DNA of 64,000 nt from Mesorhizobium sp. M2A.F.Ca.ET.046.03.2.1 (GCF_003952425.1 NZ_CP034449.1:6312001-6376000), one strand, 5' to 3'. Shown: positions 40,619 through 51,258, counted from the stretch's first letter. A program made the numbers and translations. Notes: a model not told the origin generated them from the letters alone.

Positions 40619-42145
40619 TTGGACACATCCCCGATCCATGACATTTTCGTCATCGGCGGCGGCATCAATGGCTGCGGTATCGCCCGCGACGCCGTTGGCC
40701 GCGGATTTTCGGTTTACCTTGCCGAGATGAACGATCTGGCGAGCGGGACGTCCTCCGGCTCGACCAAGCTTATCCATGGCGGGCTTCGCTATCTTGAATT
40801 CTACGAGTTCCGGCTGGTGCGCGAAGCGCTGATGGAGCGCGAGGTTCTGTGGAAGAACGCGCCGCACATCATCTGGCCGATGCGCTTCGTCCTGCCTTAT
40901 GCCAAGGGCCTGAGGCCCGCCTGGCTGATCCGGCTCGGGCTGTTCCTCTACGATCACATCGGCGGGCGCAAGCTGCTGCCTGCGACGAAGACGCTGGACA
41001 TGGCGAGCGATCCGGCAGGCAAGCCGCTCAAGCCATTGTTCCGCAAGGCTTTCGAATATTCGGATGGTTGGGTCAATGACGCTCGTCTGGTGGCGCTGAA
41101 CGCTCGTGACGCCGCCGACCGGGGCGCCATCATCCGCACCCGCACCAAGGTCGTCAGCGCGCGCCGCGACGCCTCAATATGGACCGTCAAGGTGCAGAAC
41201 GTGCTGACCGGCGACACCGAAGAGGTTCGCGCGCGGCTTCTCGTCAACGCCGCCGGCCCGTGGGTCGATCACGTTCTGCAGACAGCCGTCGGCCAGAACG
41301 AAGTCCATAATGTCCGTCTTGTCCAAGGCAGCCACATCGTCGTCGCCAAGAAGTTCGACGATCCGCGCGCCTATTTCTTCCAGAACAAGGACGGCCGCAT
41401 CATCTTCGCCATTCCCTACGAGGAAGAATTCACGCTGATCGGGACAACCGACCGCGACTATCCAGGCGACCCGCACGATGTGAAGATCTCCGACGCTGAG
41501 ATCGACTATCTGTGCGCTGCGGCAAGCGAATATTTCGCGGTAGCCGTGAAGCGCTCCGACATCGTCTGGACCTATTCGGCGGTGCGTCCGCTCTATGACG
41601 ACGGCGCTTCCAAGGCGCAGGAAGCGACGCGCGATTATGTGCTGAAGGCCGATGGCGGGGAGGGCGTTGCCCCGCTTGTCAACGCCTTCGGCGGCAAGAT
41701 CACGACCTTCCGTCGGCTTGCGGAATCGATGCTTGAGAAGATCGAAGGCTTTCTCGGCAAGCGCGGCAAGCCTTGGACGCATGACGCGCCGCTGCCGGGT
41801 GGTGATTTTCCCGCCACCGGTTTCGACGCGCAGGTCGCCAGGCTGAAAAAAACCTATCCGTTCCTTGACCAGAGGCTGGCGCGCCGGTTTACGCGGCTCT
41901 ACGGCACGCGCGCGGAGAAGCTGCTCGGGCTCGCCAAGTCGAATGCCGATCTTGGCCGCAATTTCGGCGCCGATCTTTTCGAGGTGGAGGTTCGCTATCT
42001 CGCCGAGAACGAATGGGCGGTCACCGCCGATGACGTGCTGTGGCGCCGCACCAAGCGCGGCCTGCATTTCAGCCGCGAGCAGACGGCGGCACTGGAAGAA
42101 TTCATGCGAGGGCTGAGCAGCCGTCACGTCGCGGCGGCGGAATGA
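40619..42145 (+). CDS. glpD: Glycerol-3-phosphate dehydrogenase
   Basis: A 508-residue flavoenzyme. I place the start at TTG 40619 because GGAGG lies five bases upstream and the family begins there (LDTSPIHDIFVIGGGINGCG). The frame extends to an ATG at 40502, but that part overlaps the promoter. FAD motif VIGGGINGCGIARDAVGRG, TKLIHGGLRYLE and the late TYSAVRPLYDDG match GlpD. It oxidises glycerol-3-phosphate to dihydroxyacetone phosphate, passing electrons to quinone. First gene of the glp operon. Confidence 0.94.
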   Translation: MDTSPIHDIFVIGGGINGCGIARDAVGRGFSVYLAEMNDLASGTSSGSTKLIHGGLRYLEFYEFRLVREALMEREVLWKNAPHIIWPMRFVLPYAKGLRPAWLIRLGLFLYDHIGGRKLLPATKTLDMASDPAGKPLKPLFRKAFEYSDGWVNDARLVALNARDAADRGAIIRTRTKVVSARRDASIWTVKVQNVLTGDTEEVRARLLVNAAGPWVDHVLQTAVGQNEVHNVRLVQGSHIVVAKKFDDPRAYFFQNKDGRIIFAIPYEEEFTLIGTTDRDYPGDPHDVKISDAEIDYLCAAASEYFAVAVKRSDIVWTYSAVRPLYDDGASKAQEATRDYVLKADGGEGVAPLVNAFGGKITTFRRLAESMLEKIEGFLGKRGKPWTHDAPLPGGDFPATGFDAQVARLKKTYPFLDQRLARRFTRLYGTRAEKLLGLAKSNADLGRNFGADLFEVEVRYLAENEWAVTADDVLWRRTKRGLHFSREQTAALEEFMRGLSSRHVAAAE

Positions 42146-42183
42146 CGATCGACTGCTGAAGCGCAAGGCCGGGAGGAGGCGTG

Positions 42184-43263
42184 ATGCTGGAACTGAGGAA
42201 CGTGACGAAGACGATCGGTGCGCAGGAGCATATCCGCGACGTGTCGCTGACGCTTCAGCACGGCTCGCTGAATGTTCTGCTGGGACCGACGCTTTCCGGC
42301 AAGACCAGCCTGATGCGGCTGATGGCGGGTCTCGACGCGCCGACGTCCGGCTCGGTCTGGTTCGACGGGAAGGACGTTACCGGACAGCCAGTGCAGAAGC
42401 GCAACGTCGCCATGGTCTACCAGCAGTTCATCAACTACCCGGCGATGACGGTTTACGAGAACATCGCTTCGCCGCTCAGGGTTGCAGGCGTGGACCAGGC
42501 AAGGATCGACAAGGAAGTGCGCAATGCCGCCGCGCTTCTCAAGCTCACGCCTTACCTCGACCGCACCCCGCTCAACCTCTCGGGCGGCCAGCAGCAGCGC
42601 ACGGCGCTTGCGCGCGCCATCGTCAAGAACGCCAGCCTGGTGCTGCTCGACGAGCCTCTCGCCAATCTCGACTACAAGCTGCGCGAGGAATTGCGCGCCG
42701 AATTGCCGAAGATTTTCGCCGCCGCGGGCACGATCTTCGTCTATGCCACCACCGAACCGCACGAGGCGCTTTTGCTGGGCGGCAACACGGCGACACTTTC
42801 GGAGGGCCGCGTCACGCAATTCGGACCGACCGTCGAGGTTTTCCGCAAGCCGGTCGACCTGGTGACGGCAAGGACCTTCGCCGACCCGCCGCTCAACACC
42901 ATCGTGCTCTCCAAAAAGGGCGCGGACTTCCTGCTCGAAGGCGGCGTCAAGCTGCCGGTGCCGCCGGAACTCGCCGGCATTGCGGACGCCAGCTACACGA
43001 TCGGCTTCCAACCTCATCATTTGTCGCTGGAGCGGCCGAACGCCAGCGCGGTACCGGTGCGTGCCAAGGTCACCATCACCGAGATCACCGGCTCGGAAAG
43101 CTTCGTCCATCTCGACTTCGCCGATGCGCGCTGGGTGATGCTTGCGCATGGCATTCTCGACTTCGAGACGGACGACGAGGTCGAGGTGTTCATCGACCCG
43201 CGCCACATCCTGGTGTTCGACCACAACGGCCGCGCCGTGACGGCGTCGAAGCTGGCAGCCTGA
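42184..43263 (+). CDS. glpS: Glycerol ABC transporter ATP-binding protein GlpS
   Basis: A 359-residue MalK-type ATPase behind GGGAGGAGG. Walker A is GPTLSGKTS, Q-loop MVYQQFINYP, signature LSGGQQQRTALARAI (canonical) and Walker B LVLLDEPLANLD. The H-loop reads VYATTEPHEAL, so the conserved His is Thr. A C-terminal TOBE-like domain follows. It should pair with GlpT, whose defect is complementary. The name follows the R. leguminosarum glpSTPQUV operon, whose gene order is identical. Confidence 0.9.
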   Translation: MLELRNVTKTIGAQEHIRDVSLTLQHGSLNVLLGPTLSGKTSLMRLMAGLDAPTSGSVWFDGKDVTGQPVQKRNVAMVYQQFINYPAMTVYENIASPLRVAGVDQARIDKEVRNAAALLKLTPYLDRTPLNLSGGQQQRTALARAIVKNASLVLLDEPLANLDYKLREELRAELPKIFAAAGTIFVYATTEPHEALLLGGNTATLSEGRVTQFGPTVEVFRKPVDLVTARTFADPPLNTIVLSKKGADFLLEGGVKLPVPPELAGIADASYTIGFQPHHLSLERPNASAVPVRAKVTITEITGSESFVHLDFADARWVMLAHGILDFETDDEVEVFIDPRHILVFDHNGRAVTASKLAA

Positions 43264-43273
43264 GGAGGATCAG

Positions 43274-44356
43274 ATGGCGCGCATCGACGTCAATCATATC
43301 CGCCACTCCTACCTGCCCAACCCACGGAAGGATTCGGATTTCGCGCTGAAGGAGGTGCATCACACCTTCGAGGATAGCGGCGCCTATGCGCTGCTTGGGC
43401 CGTCGGGCTGCGGCAAGACCACCTTGCTCAACATCATTTCGGGATTGCTGCATCCCTCGCACGGCCAGCTTTTGTTCAATGGCAGGGACATCACCAATCT
43501 GTCGACGCAGGAGCGCAACATCGCGCAGGTGTTCCAGTTCCCGGTCATCTACGACACCATGACCGTCTACGACAATCTGGCCTTCCCGCTGCGCAACCGT
43601 CGCGTGCCGGAGGCGGACGTCGACCGCAAGGTGCGCGAGACGCTCGACATGATCGATCTCGCTTCGCTGGCGAAGAAGAAGGCGCGCGGGCTCACCGCCG
43701 ACCAGAAGCAGAAGATATCGCTCGGCCGAGGCCTGGTTCGCTCGGACGTCAACGCCATCCTGTTCGACGAGCCGCTGACCGTGATCGACCCGCACATGAA
43801 GTGGGTGCTGCGTTCGCAATTGAAGCAACTGCATCGCCGCTTCGGCTACACCATGGTCTATGTCACGCATGACCAGACCGAAGCGCTGACCTTCGCCGAC
43901 CGCGTCGTGGTCATGTATGACGGCGAGATCGTGCAGATCGGCACGCCGGCCGAACTCTTCGAGCGGCCGCGCCACACTTTCGTCGGTTATTTCATCGGCT
44001 CGCCGGGCATGAACGTGCTGCCGGTCGCGCTGGAAGGCAGGACGGCGAAGCTCGGCGCGCAGCGCATCGAGCTTCCGGGCGTGCCCCAGACTGCTACCGG
44101 GAAGGCGGAAGCCGGCGCCGTCGAGCTCGGCATCCGTCCCGAATATGTGCGGCTCGGCCGCGATGGCATGGCGGTGCAGGTCTCCAAGGTCGAGGACGTC
44201 GGCCGCCACAAGGTCGTGCGCGCCAATCTGGAAGGTAGGGAGATCGCCGCTGTGATCGGCGAGGACGACGAAGTGCCTGCCGACCCGAAAGTCCGGTTCG
44301 ATCCGGCCGGCATCAACATCTATGCCGATTCCTGGCGCGTAGAGATGGGGGCCTAG
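43274..44356 (+). CDS. glpT: Glycerol ABC transporter ATP-binding protein GlpT
   Basis: A 360-residue MalK-type ATPase. Walker A GPSGCGKTT, Q-loop QVFQFPVIYD, Walker B AILFDEPLTVID and H-loop VYVTHDQTEAL are intact. The ABC signature is degenerate, LTADQKQK instead of LSGGQ. A heterodimer with GlpS would have one full catalytic site (GlpT Walker motifs with GlpS signature) and one impaired site. It ends in a TOBE domain. This is not the major-facilitator GlpT of E. coli. Confidence 0.9.
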   Translation: MARIDVNHIRHSYLPNPRKDSDFALKEVHHTFEDSGAYALLGPSGCGKTTLLNIISGLLHPSHGQLLFNGRDITNLSTQERNIAQVFQFPVIYDTMTVYDNLAFPLRNRRVPEADVDRKVRETLDMIDLASLAKKKARGLTADQKQKISLGRGLVRSDVNAILFDEPLTVIDPHMKWVLRSQLKQLHRRFGYTMVYVTHDQTEALTFADRVVVMYDGEIVQIGTPAELFERPRHTFVGYFIGSPGMNVLPVALEGRTAKLGAQRIELPGVPQTATGKAEAGAVELGIRPEYVRLGRDGMAVQVSKVEDVGRHKVVRANLEGREIAAVIGEDDEVPADPKVRFDPAGINIYADSWRVEMGA

Positions 44357-45223
44357 ATGGACAAAACCTGGAACAACAAGGCCTGGTTCCTTGTCCTGCC
44401 GGTTCTGGTGCTGGTGGCCTTCTCGGCCGTCATCCCGCTGATGACCGTGGTCAATTATTCGGGGCAGGACACGTTCGGCAACAACGTCTTCTTCTGGGCC
44501 GGCACCGAATGGTTCGAGGAGTTGCTGCACTCCGACCGGTTCTGGGAAGCGATGGTGCGCAACCTGATCTTCTCCTTCATCATCCTGGCGATCGAAGTGC
44601 CGCTCGGCATCTTCATCGCGCTCAACATGCCGAAGAAGGGCTGGGGCGTGCCGGTCTGCCTGGTGCTGATGGCGCTGCCGCTGTTGATCCCGTGGAACGT
44701 CGTCGGCACGATCTGGCAGGTGTTCGGCCGCAACGACATCGGCCTTCTCGGCTATTACGTCAATGCGCTGGGCTTCAACTACAATTATGTGCAGGACCCG
44801 TTCGACGCCTGGGTCACGGTCATCATCATGGATGTCTGGCACTGGACGAGCCTGGTCGTGCTGCTCTGCTATGCCGGTCTGGTCTCCATTCCGGATGCCT
44901 TCTACCAGGCGGCCAAGATCGACGGCGCCTCGCGCTGGGCGGTGTTCCGCTACATCCAGCTGCCGAAGATGCAGCGCGTGCTCCTGATCGCCGTACTGTT
45001 GCGCTTCATGGACTCGTTCATGATCTACACCGAGCCCTTCGTCGTCACCGGCGGCGGTCCCGGCAATTCGACGACCTTCCTGTCGATCGACCTCGTCAAG
45101 ACGGCGCTCGGCCAGTTCGACCTCGGACCGGCGGCGGCGATGTCGCTGGTCTATTTCCTGATCATCCTGTTGTTGTCGTGGGTGTTCTACACCGTGATGA
45201 CCAACTACGACGCGGAGCGCTGA
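44357..45223 (+). CDS. glpP: Glycerol ABC transporter permease GlpP
   Basis: A 288-residue MalF-type permease with six predicted helices. Its ATG directly follows the glpT stop. The ATPase-contacting EAA loop is FYQAAKIDGASRWAVFRYIQLPKM. The N-terminal helix is KAWFLVLPVLVLVAFSAVIP. It forms the inner-membrane channel with GlpQ. Confidence 0.92.
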   Translation: MDKTWNNKAWFLVLPVLVLVAFSAVIPLMTVVNYSGQDTFGNNVFFWAGTEWFEELLHSDRFWEAMVRNLIFSFIILAIEVPLGIFIALNMPKKGWGVPVCLVLMALPLLIPWNVVGTIWQVFGRNDIGLLGYYVNALGFNYNYVQDPFDAWVTVIIMDVWHWTSLVVLLCYAGLVSIPDAFYQAAKIDGASRWAVFRYIQLPKMQRVLLIAVLLRFMDSFMIYTEPFVVTGGGPGNSTTFLSIDLVKTALGQFDLGPAAAMSLVYFLIILLLSWVFYTVMTNYDAER

Positions 45224-45226
45224 CAG

Positions 45227-46135
<909 letters not shown>

Positions 46136-46137
46136 CC

Positions 46138-46425
46138 ATGAATCTCGACTTCTCCTGGATGGCGTGGACCTGGCCGACGGCGGCCTTCTTCGGAACCATC
46201 CTGCTTCTGCTGTGCGGCATGGCGGCCTGGGAATACGTCTCGCCGGGCGGCAATCCGCGTATCGGCGTCCTGCGCTTCGAGACGACGCGCGGCGATCGCC
46301 TCTTCCTTTCGCTGCTCGGCAGCGCCTTCATCCATCTCGCTTGGCTGGGTCTGGTTGGGCCCAACCTGTGGTGGGCTCTCGCTCTCTCCGTGGTCTACGC
46401 CATTGGCGTGTTCCGATACGTATAG
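46138..46425 (+). CDS. glpU: Small membrane protein GlpU (DUF2160)
   Basis: A 95-residue protein with three hydrophobic helices, starting at ATG 46138 behind GGGGAGGG. It begins MNLDFSWMAWTWPTAAFF and contains FETTRGDRLFLSLLGSAFIHL. This is the DUF2160 family, found almost only in glycerol ABC operons. It may be an accessory subunit of the permease; its role is not established. Confidence 0.88.
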   Translation: MNLDFSWMAWTWPTAAFFGTILLLLCGMAAWEYVSPGGNPRIGVLRFETTRGDRLFLSLLGSAFIHLAWLGLVGPNLWWALALSVVYAIGVFRYV

Positions 46426-46503
46426 AGGGGGAAACAGTCGGAGCGGCCGCGTGCTGGCGGCCACTCCGGATCACACTTCAAAACCTAAGACTGGAGGAGA
46501 CAC

Positions 46504-48231
46504 ATGCGACGGCAATTTCTTACATCGACGACCGCCCTTGTCCTATTGCTGGGGGCGGGCCACGCCTATGCCGGGATGGACGAGGCAAAAAGCTTTCTTG
46601 ACAAGGAGATAGGCGACCTGTCGACGCTTTCGCGCGCCGATCAGGAAAAGGAAATGCAGTGGTTCATCGACGCCGCCAAGCCGTTTGCCGGCATGGAGAT
46701 CAAGGTGGTGTCGGAAACCATCGCCACCCATTCCTATGAATCACAGGTGCTGGCGCCCGCTTTCTCGGCCATCACCGGCATCAAGGTCACGCACGACACG
46801 ATCCAGGAAGGCGACGTCGTCGAGAAGATCCAGACCCAGATGCAGACGGGACAGAACCTCTATGACGGCTGGGTCAACGACTCCGATCTGATCGGCACGC
46901 ACTGGCGCTACCAGCAGGTGCGCAACCTGACCGACTGGATGGCAGGCGACGGCAAGGATGTTACCAACCCGAACCTCGACCTGAAGGACTTCATCGGCAC
47001 GTCGTTCACGACGGCGCCCGACAAGAAGCTCTACCAGCTGCCCGACCAGCAGTTCGCGAACCTCTACTGGTTCCGCTACGACTGGTTCAACGACGAGAAG
47101 AACAAGGCCGATTTCAAGGCCAAGTACGGTTACGACCTCGGCGTGCCGGTCAACTGGTCGGCCTATGAGGACATCGCCGAGTTCTTCACCGGCCGCGAGA
47201 TCGACGGCAAGAAGGTCTATGGCCACATGGACTACGGCAAGAAGGACCCGTCGCTCGGCTGGCGGTTCACCGATGCCTGGCTCTCCATGGCCGGCAACGG
47301 CGACAAGGGCATTCCGAACGGCCTGCCGGTCGACGAATGGGGCATCAAGGTCGACGAGAATTCGCGCCCGGTCGGTTCCTGCACCGCGCGCGGCGGCGAC
47401 ACGAATGGACCGGCGGCGGTCTACTCGATCCAGAAATATCTCGACTGGCTGAAGGCCTATGCTCCGGCCGAAGCGCAGGGCATGACCTTCTCCGAATCCG
47501 GCCCGGTTCCGGCCCAGGGCGCGGTTGCCCAACAGATCTTCTGGTACACGGCCTTCACCGCTTCGATGGTCGACGCCGGCGCCAAGGCGGTGATGAACGA
47601 CGACGGCACGCCGAAATGGCGCATGGCGCCGTCGCCGCATGGCGTCTACTGGAAAGATGGCATGAAGCTCGGCTACCAGGACGTGGGTTCCTGGACGCTG
47701 ATGAAGTCGACGCCGACCGACCGCGCCAAGGCCGCCTGGCTTTATGCGCAGTTCGTCACCTCGAAGACCGTCGACGTGAAGAAGAGCCATGTCGGCCTGA
47801 CCTTCATCCGCGAGAGCACGATTCACGACAAGAGCTTCACGGAGCGCGCTCCGAAGCTCGGCGGCCTGATCGAGTTCTACCGTTCGCCGGCCCGCGTCCA
47901 GTGGTCGCCGACCGGTACCAACGTGCCTGACTATCCGAAGCTGGCGCAGCTCTGGTGGCAGGCGATCGGCGATGCATCGTCGGGCGCCAAGACCGCGCAG
48001 GAAGCGATGGACTCGCTCTGCGCCGAGCAGGAAAAGGTCATGAGCCGCATCGAGAAGTCGGGCGTCCAGGGCGATATTGGCCCGAAGATGGCCGAAGAGC
48101 ACGACCTCGCCTATTGGAACGCGGATGCGGTCAAGAAGGGCAATCTCGCGCCACAGTTGAAGATCGAGAACGAGAAGGAAAAGCCGATCACCATCAACTA
48201 CGACGAGCTGGTGAAGAGCTGGCAGAAGTAA
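46504..48231 (+). CDS. glpV: Glycerol ABC transporter substrate-binding protein GlpV
   Basis: A 575-residue periplasmic protein, long for the class but normal for this system. Signal peptide MRRQFLTSTTALVLLLGAGH, cleavage near AYAG. Motifs include VVSETIATHSYESQVLAPAF, LYDGWVNDSDLIGTHWRYQQ and YQLPDQQFANLYWFRYDWF. It should bind glycerol and deliver it to GlpPQ. A strong hairpin lies between it and glpK. Confidence 0.92.
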   Translation: MRRQFLTSTTALVLLLGAGHAYAGMDEAKSFLDKEIGDLSTLSRADQEKEMQWFIDAAKPFAGMEIKVVSETIATHSYESQVLAPAFSAITGIKVTHDTIQEGDVVEKIQTQMQTGQNLYDGWVNDSDLIGTHWRYQQVRNLTDWMAGDGKDVTNPNLDLKDFIGTSFTTAPDKKLYQLPDQQFANLYWFRYDWFNDEKNKADFKAKYGYDLGVPVNWSAYEDIAEFFTGREIDGKKVYGHMDYGKKDPSLGWRFTDAWLSMAGNGDKGIPNGLPVDEWGIKVDENSRPVGSCTARGGDTNGPAAVYSIQKYLDWLKAYAPAEAQGMTFSESGPVPAQGAVAQQIFWYTAFTASMVDAGAKAVMNDDGTPKWRMAPSPHGVYWKDGMKLGYQDVGSWTLMKSTPTDRAKAAWLYAQFVTSKTVDVKKSHVGLTFIRESTIHDKSFTERAPKLGGLIEFYRSPARVQWSPTGTNVPDYPKLAQLWWQAIGDASSGAKTAQEAMDSLCAEQEKVMSRIEKSGVQGDIGPKMAEEHDLAYWNADAVKKGNLAPQLKIENEKEKPITINYDELVKSWQK

Positions 48232-48268
48232 CTGCATGACGTGGGCGCGTTCGCCCGCGTAAGAAATG

Positions 48269-48297
48269 CAGGGGAGGCGGCTTGGCCGTCTCCCCTG
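48269..48297 (+). promoter_or_regulatory. Hairpin between glpV and glpK
   Basis: A 13-bp stem CAGGGGAGGCGGC / GCCGTCTCCCCTG (one G-T pair) with a TTG loop and no U-run. It probably stabilises the glpV mRNA or lowers read-through into glpK. Confidence 0.7.
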
Positions 48298-48322
48298 TTG
48301 CATGAGTAGTGGAGGGAATGGA

Positions 48323-49816
48323 ATGAGCGGTTTTGTGCTGGCGATCGACCAGGGAACGACCTCGACCCGGGCGATCCTGTTCGACGACAAGATGAAAGTC
48401 GCAGGCACCGGCCAGCAGGAATTCGCGCAGCATTATCCGGCCTCCGGCTGGGTCGAGCATGATCCGGAAGATATCTGGGCAAGCGTTCTCGCCACGGTGA
48501 AGTCGGCGCTTAAGTCCGCCGGACGTACCGCTTCGGATGTGGCCGCGATCGGCATCACCGACCAGCGCGAGACGGTCGTGATCTGGGATAAGGCGACCGG
48601 CGAGCCGATCCACAATGCCATTGTCTGGCAGGACCGCCGCACGGCGCCGCTCTGCCAGAAGTTGAAGAAGCAGGGGCTTGAGAAAAAATTCTCGAAGAAG
48701 ACCGGGCTGCTGCTCGATCCCTATTTCTCCGGCACCAAGATCGCCTGGATGCTGGACAAGGTGAAAGGAGCCAGGAAGCGCGCAGAGAAGGGTGAATTGC
48801 TTGCCGGCACGATCGACAGTTTCCTGATCTGGCGGCTGACGGGCGGCAAGGTGCACGCGACCGACGCGACAAACGCCTCGCGCACGCTGGTCTACAACAT
48901 CGAGAAGAATGCCTGGGACGAAGAGCTGCTCTCGATCCTGAACATACCGGCAGAGATCCTGCCTGACGTGAAGGACTGCGCCGACGACTTTGGCCTCACC
49001 GAGAAGAGCCTTTTCGGCGCCGAGATGCGCATCCTCGGCGTTGCCGGCGACCAGCACGCGGCGACCATCGGCCAGGCCTGTTTCGAGCCGGGCATGATGA
49101 AATCCACCTACGGCACCGGCTGCTTCGCGCTGCTCAACACCGGTGCCGACCTTGTGCGCTCCAGAAACCGGCTTCTGACCACGATCGCCTACCGGTTGAA
49201 CGGCAAGACCACCTATGCGCTGGAAGGTTCGATCTTCATCGCGGGCGCCGCCGTGCAGTGGCTGCGCGACGGCATCAAGGTGATCGGCAAGGCCGAGCAG
49301 AGCGGTGCGCTCGCGGCGACCGCCGATCCGGCGCAACAAGTCTATCTGGTTCCGGCCTTTGTCGGCCTTGGCGCGCCGCATTGGGACGCGGAGGCGCGCG
49401 GCGCCATCTTCGGCCTGACGCGCAATTCAGGCCCGGCAGAGTTCGCGCGCGCCGCGCTCGAATCGGTCGCGTTCCAGACGCGCGACCTGCTCGATGCCAT
49501 GCGCAAGGACTGGAAAGGCGCTTCCGCCAAGACGGTGCTTCGTGTCGACGGCGGCATGGTGGCGTCCGACTGGACCATGCAGCGGCTGGCCGACATTCTC
49601 GACGCGCCGGTCGACCGTCCGACGATCCTGGAGACGACCGCCCTGGGCGCGGCGTGGCTTGCCGGGTCGAAGGCAGGCGTGTGGCCGAAGGCAAACGAAT
49701 TCGCGAAGAGCTGGGCGTTGGAACGGCGCTTCAAGCCGGAGATGGATGCGGCTGCGCGCGGGGCGAAGCTCGCCGGATGGCGCGATGCGGTGCGCAGGAC
49801 GCTGAGCACGCAGTAA
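48323..49816 (+). CDS. glpK: Glycerol kinase
   Basis: A 497-residue FGGY kinase of normal length. ATG 48323 follows GGAGGG and begins [20 protein letters not shown]. Other motifs are [31 protein letters not shown] (sugar-kinase motif) and [19 protein letters not shown]. It phosphorylates incoming glycerol to glycerol-3-phosphate, the substrate of GlpD and probably the GlpR inducer. Last gene of the glp operon. Confidence 0.95.
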   Translation: MSGFVLAIDQGTTSTRAILFDDKMKVAGTGQQEFAQHYPASGWVEHDPEDIWASVLATVKSALKSAGRTASDVAAIGITDQRETVVIWDKATGEPIHNAIVWQDRRTAPLCQKLKKQGLEKKFSKKTGLLLDPYFSGTKIAWMLDKVKGARKRAEKGELLAGTIDSFLIWRLTGGKVHATDATNASRTLVYNIEKNAWDEELLSILNIPAEILPDVKDCADDFGLTEKSLFGAEMRILGVAGDQHAATIGQACFEPGMMKSTYGTGCFALLNTGADLVRSRNRLLTTIAYRLNGKTTYALEGSIFIAGAAVQWLRDGIKVIGKAEQSGALAATADPAQQVYLVPAFVGLGAPHWDAEARGAIFGLTRNSGPAEFARAALESVAFQTRDLLDAMRKDWKGASAKTVLRVDGGMVASDWTMQRLADILDAPVDRPTILETTALGAAWLAGSKAGVWPKANEFAKSWALERRFKPEMDAAARGAKLAGWRDAVRRTLSTQ

Positions 49817-49838
49817 CGATTACTGGACCGGGGGGAGA

Positions 49839-50315
49839 ATGCAACCGGATTGGTATCCCGCTTGGCGCGATGAGGCCTTTGAACAGCTCACCGCCAAGAA
49901 CGCACGCCTGGAGCAGGACTTCCGCCTCGGCCACTGGACGCGCTACAACTACGACCTGGCGGCCGGAAAGCTGATTTTCTCTGACAAAGCGGGCACCACC
50001 GTTATCTCGGAAATCCAGATTGCGGGCTCTACCAGCGCCAAGGCGGGCAATTGGCTCTGGGCTTGGGCCAATTCGAATTTACCGGGCGAACTTCTCGGCG
50101 ACGCGAAGCTGGTGCGGGCGTTCGGGGAGAAAAAGGGCGTGGACGACCTGGCCCAGGCCTATGTGGACGATACGAGCGGCGATTTGGATGCGCTCGGCTG
50201 GGAATTGACGGCAGCGATGGTTCGGGTTTGCAACGCGCTTGGAGCTTATCGCTCCTCGCGGGGGGAGGGCGGCGCTCTCTATCTGGTCTTCAAGACCATA
50301 CGATGGGCGAACTGA
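49839..50315 (+). CDS. Conserved hypothetical protein (DUF6882-like)
   Basis: A 158-residue soluble protein starting 22 bases after glpK, behind GGGGGGAG. It begins MQPDWYPAWRDEAFEQLTAK and contains GNWLWAWANSNLP, a tryptophan-rich motif of a small widespread family (I believe DUF6882, not certain). No signal or membrane segment. It ends at a hairpin, so it may be transcribed with glpK. Function unknown. Confidence 0.7.
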   Translation: MQPDWYPAWRDEAFEQLTAKNARLEQDFRLGHWTRYNYDLAAGKLIFSDKAGTTVISEIQIAGSTSAKAGNWLWAWANSNLPGELLGDAKLVRAFGEKKGVDDLAQAYVDDTSGDLDALGWELTAAMVRVCNALGAYRSSRGEGGALYLVFKTIRWAN

Positions 50316-50330
50316 TACAGCACAGCGAGG

Positions 50331-50358
50331 GAGCCTGCGCCTCTCGAGGCGCGGGCTC
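50331..50358 (+). terminator. Hairpin after the DUF6882-like gene
   Basis: A 13-bp stem GAGCCTGCGCCTC / GAGGCGCGGGCTC (one T-G pair) with a 2-base loop, 16 bases past the stop. No long U-run follows. It is probably the end of the glp transcript. Confidence 0.65.
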
Positions 50359-50384
50359 TGTCAACCACCAGAATATGTGCTTTC

Positions 50385-50428
50385 GCAATTCCGGACGGAA
50401 AGCCGCTACGCACTTTTCCTGGAATTGT
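50385..50428. repeat. Palindromic intergenic repeat, copy B
   Basis: Outer arms GCAATTCC / GGAATTGT, inner arms GGAAA / TTTCC, loop containing CCGCTACGCAC. Nearly identical to copy A at 1826-1869. It lies 22 bases from the end of the BA14K gene. Confidence 0.8.
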
Positions 50429-50449
50429 ATTGGTGCGGACTGGAGGCCG

Positions 50450-50902
50450 TCAGTAGGGCGACACGCACTGCCGTCGCGGGCCGCTGTTGGGCTGGAATGT
50501 GTTGTCCGAGGCGCGATACGAACGGTAGCGGTCATAGCACCACTGCACATGCGCATCGCCGCGGTAGACGCGGTTGTTCTCGCTGTTGACGATGGCGCCG
50601 GTGATCAGCGCGCCGGTGGCGAAAGCAGCAAGCGGAAACCAATAGTCGCCATGACGGCGATAGCCGTGGCGATATTCACGATAGCCGCGATGGCCGTTCC
50701 AGTAGACAGCGTCACCACGACGCGAGAAATCCCGGTTGAAGCCGCGGTGCCTTCTCCAATCCCGATACTGCACGGTCTGGACATCCAACAGGGCCTGGGG
50801 TTGCGGCACATAAGCTGGCTGAGCGTTGACCGGCACCATCTCCGCCGCGATGAACGACGCCGAGAGAGCGGTTGCCAGCAGGCCCGATGCGATCTTGTTC
50901 AT
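50450..50902 (-). CDS. BA14K family secreted protein
   Basis: A 150-residue protein starting at ATG 50902 behind GAGGAGAAG, with a signal peptide (MNKIASGLLATALSASFIAA, cleavage near VNAQ). The middle is rich in Arg, Tyr and Gly (HRGYREYRHGYRRHGDYW), followed by a hydrophobic helix (FPLAAFATGALITGAIV). The C-terminus HVQWCYDRYRSYRASDNTFQ is the BA14K-like signature, first known from a Brucella immunoreactive lectin-like protein. A consensus EcfG promoter precedes it. Confidence 0.85.
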   Translation of the reverse strand: MNKIASGLLATALSASFIAAEMVPVNAQPAYVPQPQALLDVQTVQYRDWRRHRGFNRDFSRRGDAVYWNGHRGYREYRHGYRRHGDYWFPLAAFATGALITGAIVNSENNRVYRGDAHVQWCYDRYRSYRASDNTFQPNSGPRRQCVSPY

Positions 50903-50941
50903 TACTCTTCTCCTCGAGGTTGATCGACGTCCCTGCTGCGA

Positions 50942-50967
50942 AACGGGTCCGGGTTGCAAATTGTTCC
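50942..50967 (-). promoter_or_regulatory. EcfG (general stress sigma) promoter for the BA14K gene
   Basis: On the minus strand GGAAC-N17-CGTT, a full match to the alphaproteobacterial EcfG/RpoE2 consensus, 40 bases before the BA14K ATG. Confidence 0.75.
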
Positions 50968-51182
50968 CCTTTCAATCTCAACCAGTTGTTGTGGAGCTTC
51001 CTGAGGCAATGCGGACCCGGATCATTGGCGCAGGCATCGAAAGCCGCTCGCAAACAACCTCTCGGCGTCCGTTCGAAACCGTTCAAAAATCCGCCTTGGA
51101 CGCCCGTCTTTTTCCGGTTGACCGGTCGCGGCACTCTCCCTATGTTCCGCGCAATTTCGAGGGCGGCGTTTCGAGCCCGCGG

Positions 51183-51258
51183 GAGCGCGTAGCTCAGCCG
51201 GTAGAGCAACTGACTTTTAATCAGTAGGTCATGGGTTCGAATCCCATCGCGCTCACCA
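51183..51258 (+). tRNA. tRNA-Lys (anticodon TTT)
   Basis: A 76-base cloverleaf with CCA encoded. Acceptor GAGCGCG / CGCGCTC, D-arm GCTC...GAGC, anticodon stem ACTGA / TCAGT around loop CTTTTAA (anticodon 51216-51218), and T-arm ATGGG-TTCGAAT-CCCAT. It reads AAA and AAG. An accessory-type region begins just downstream. Confidence 0.97.
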
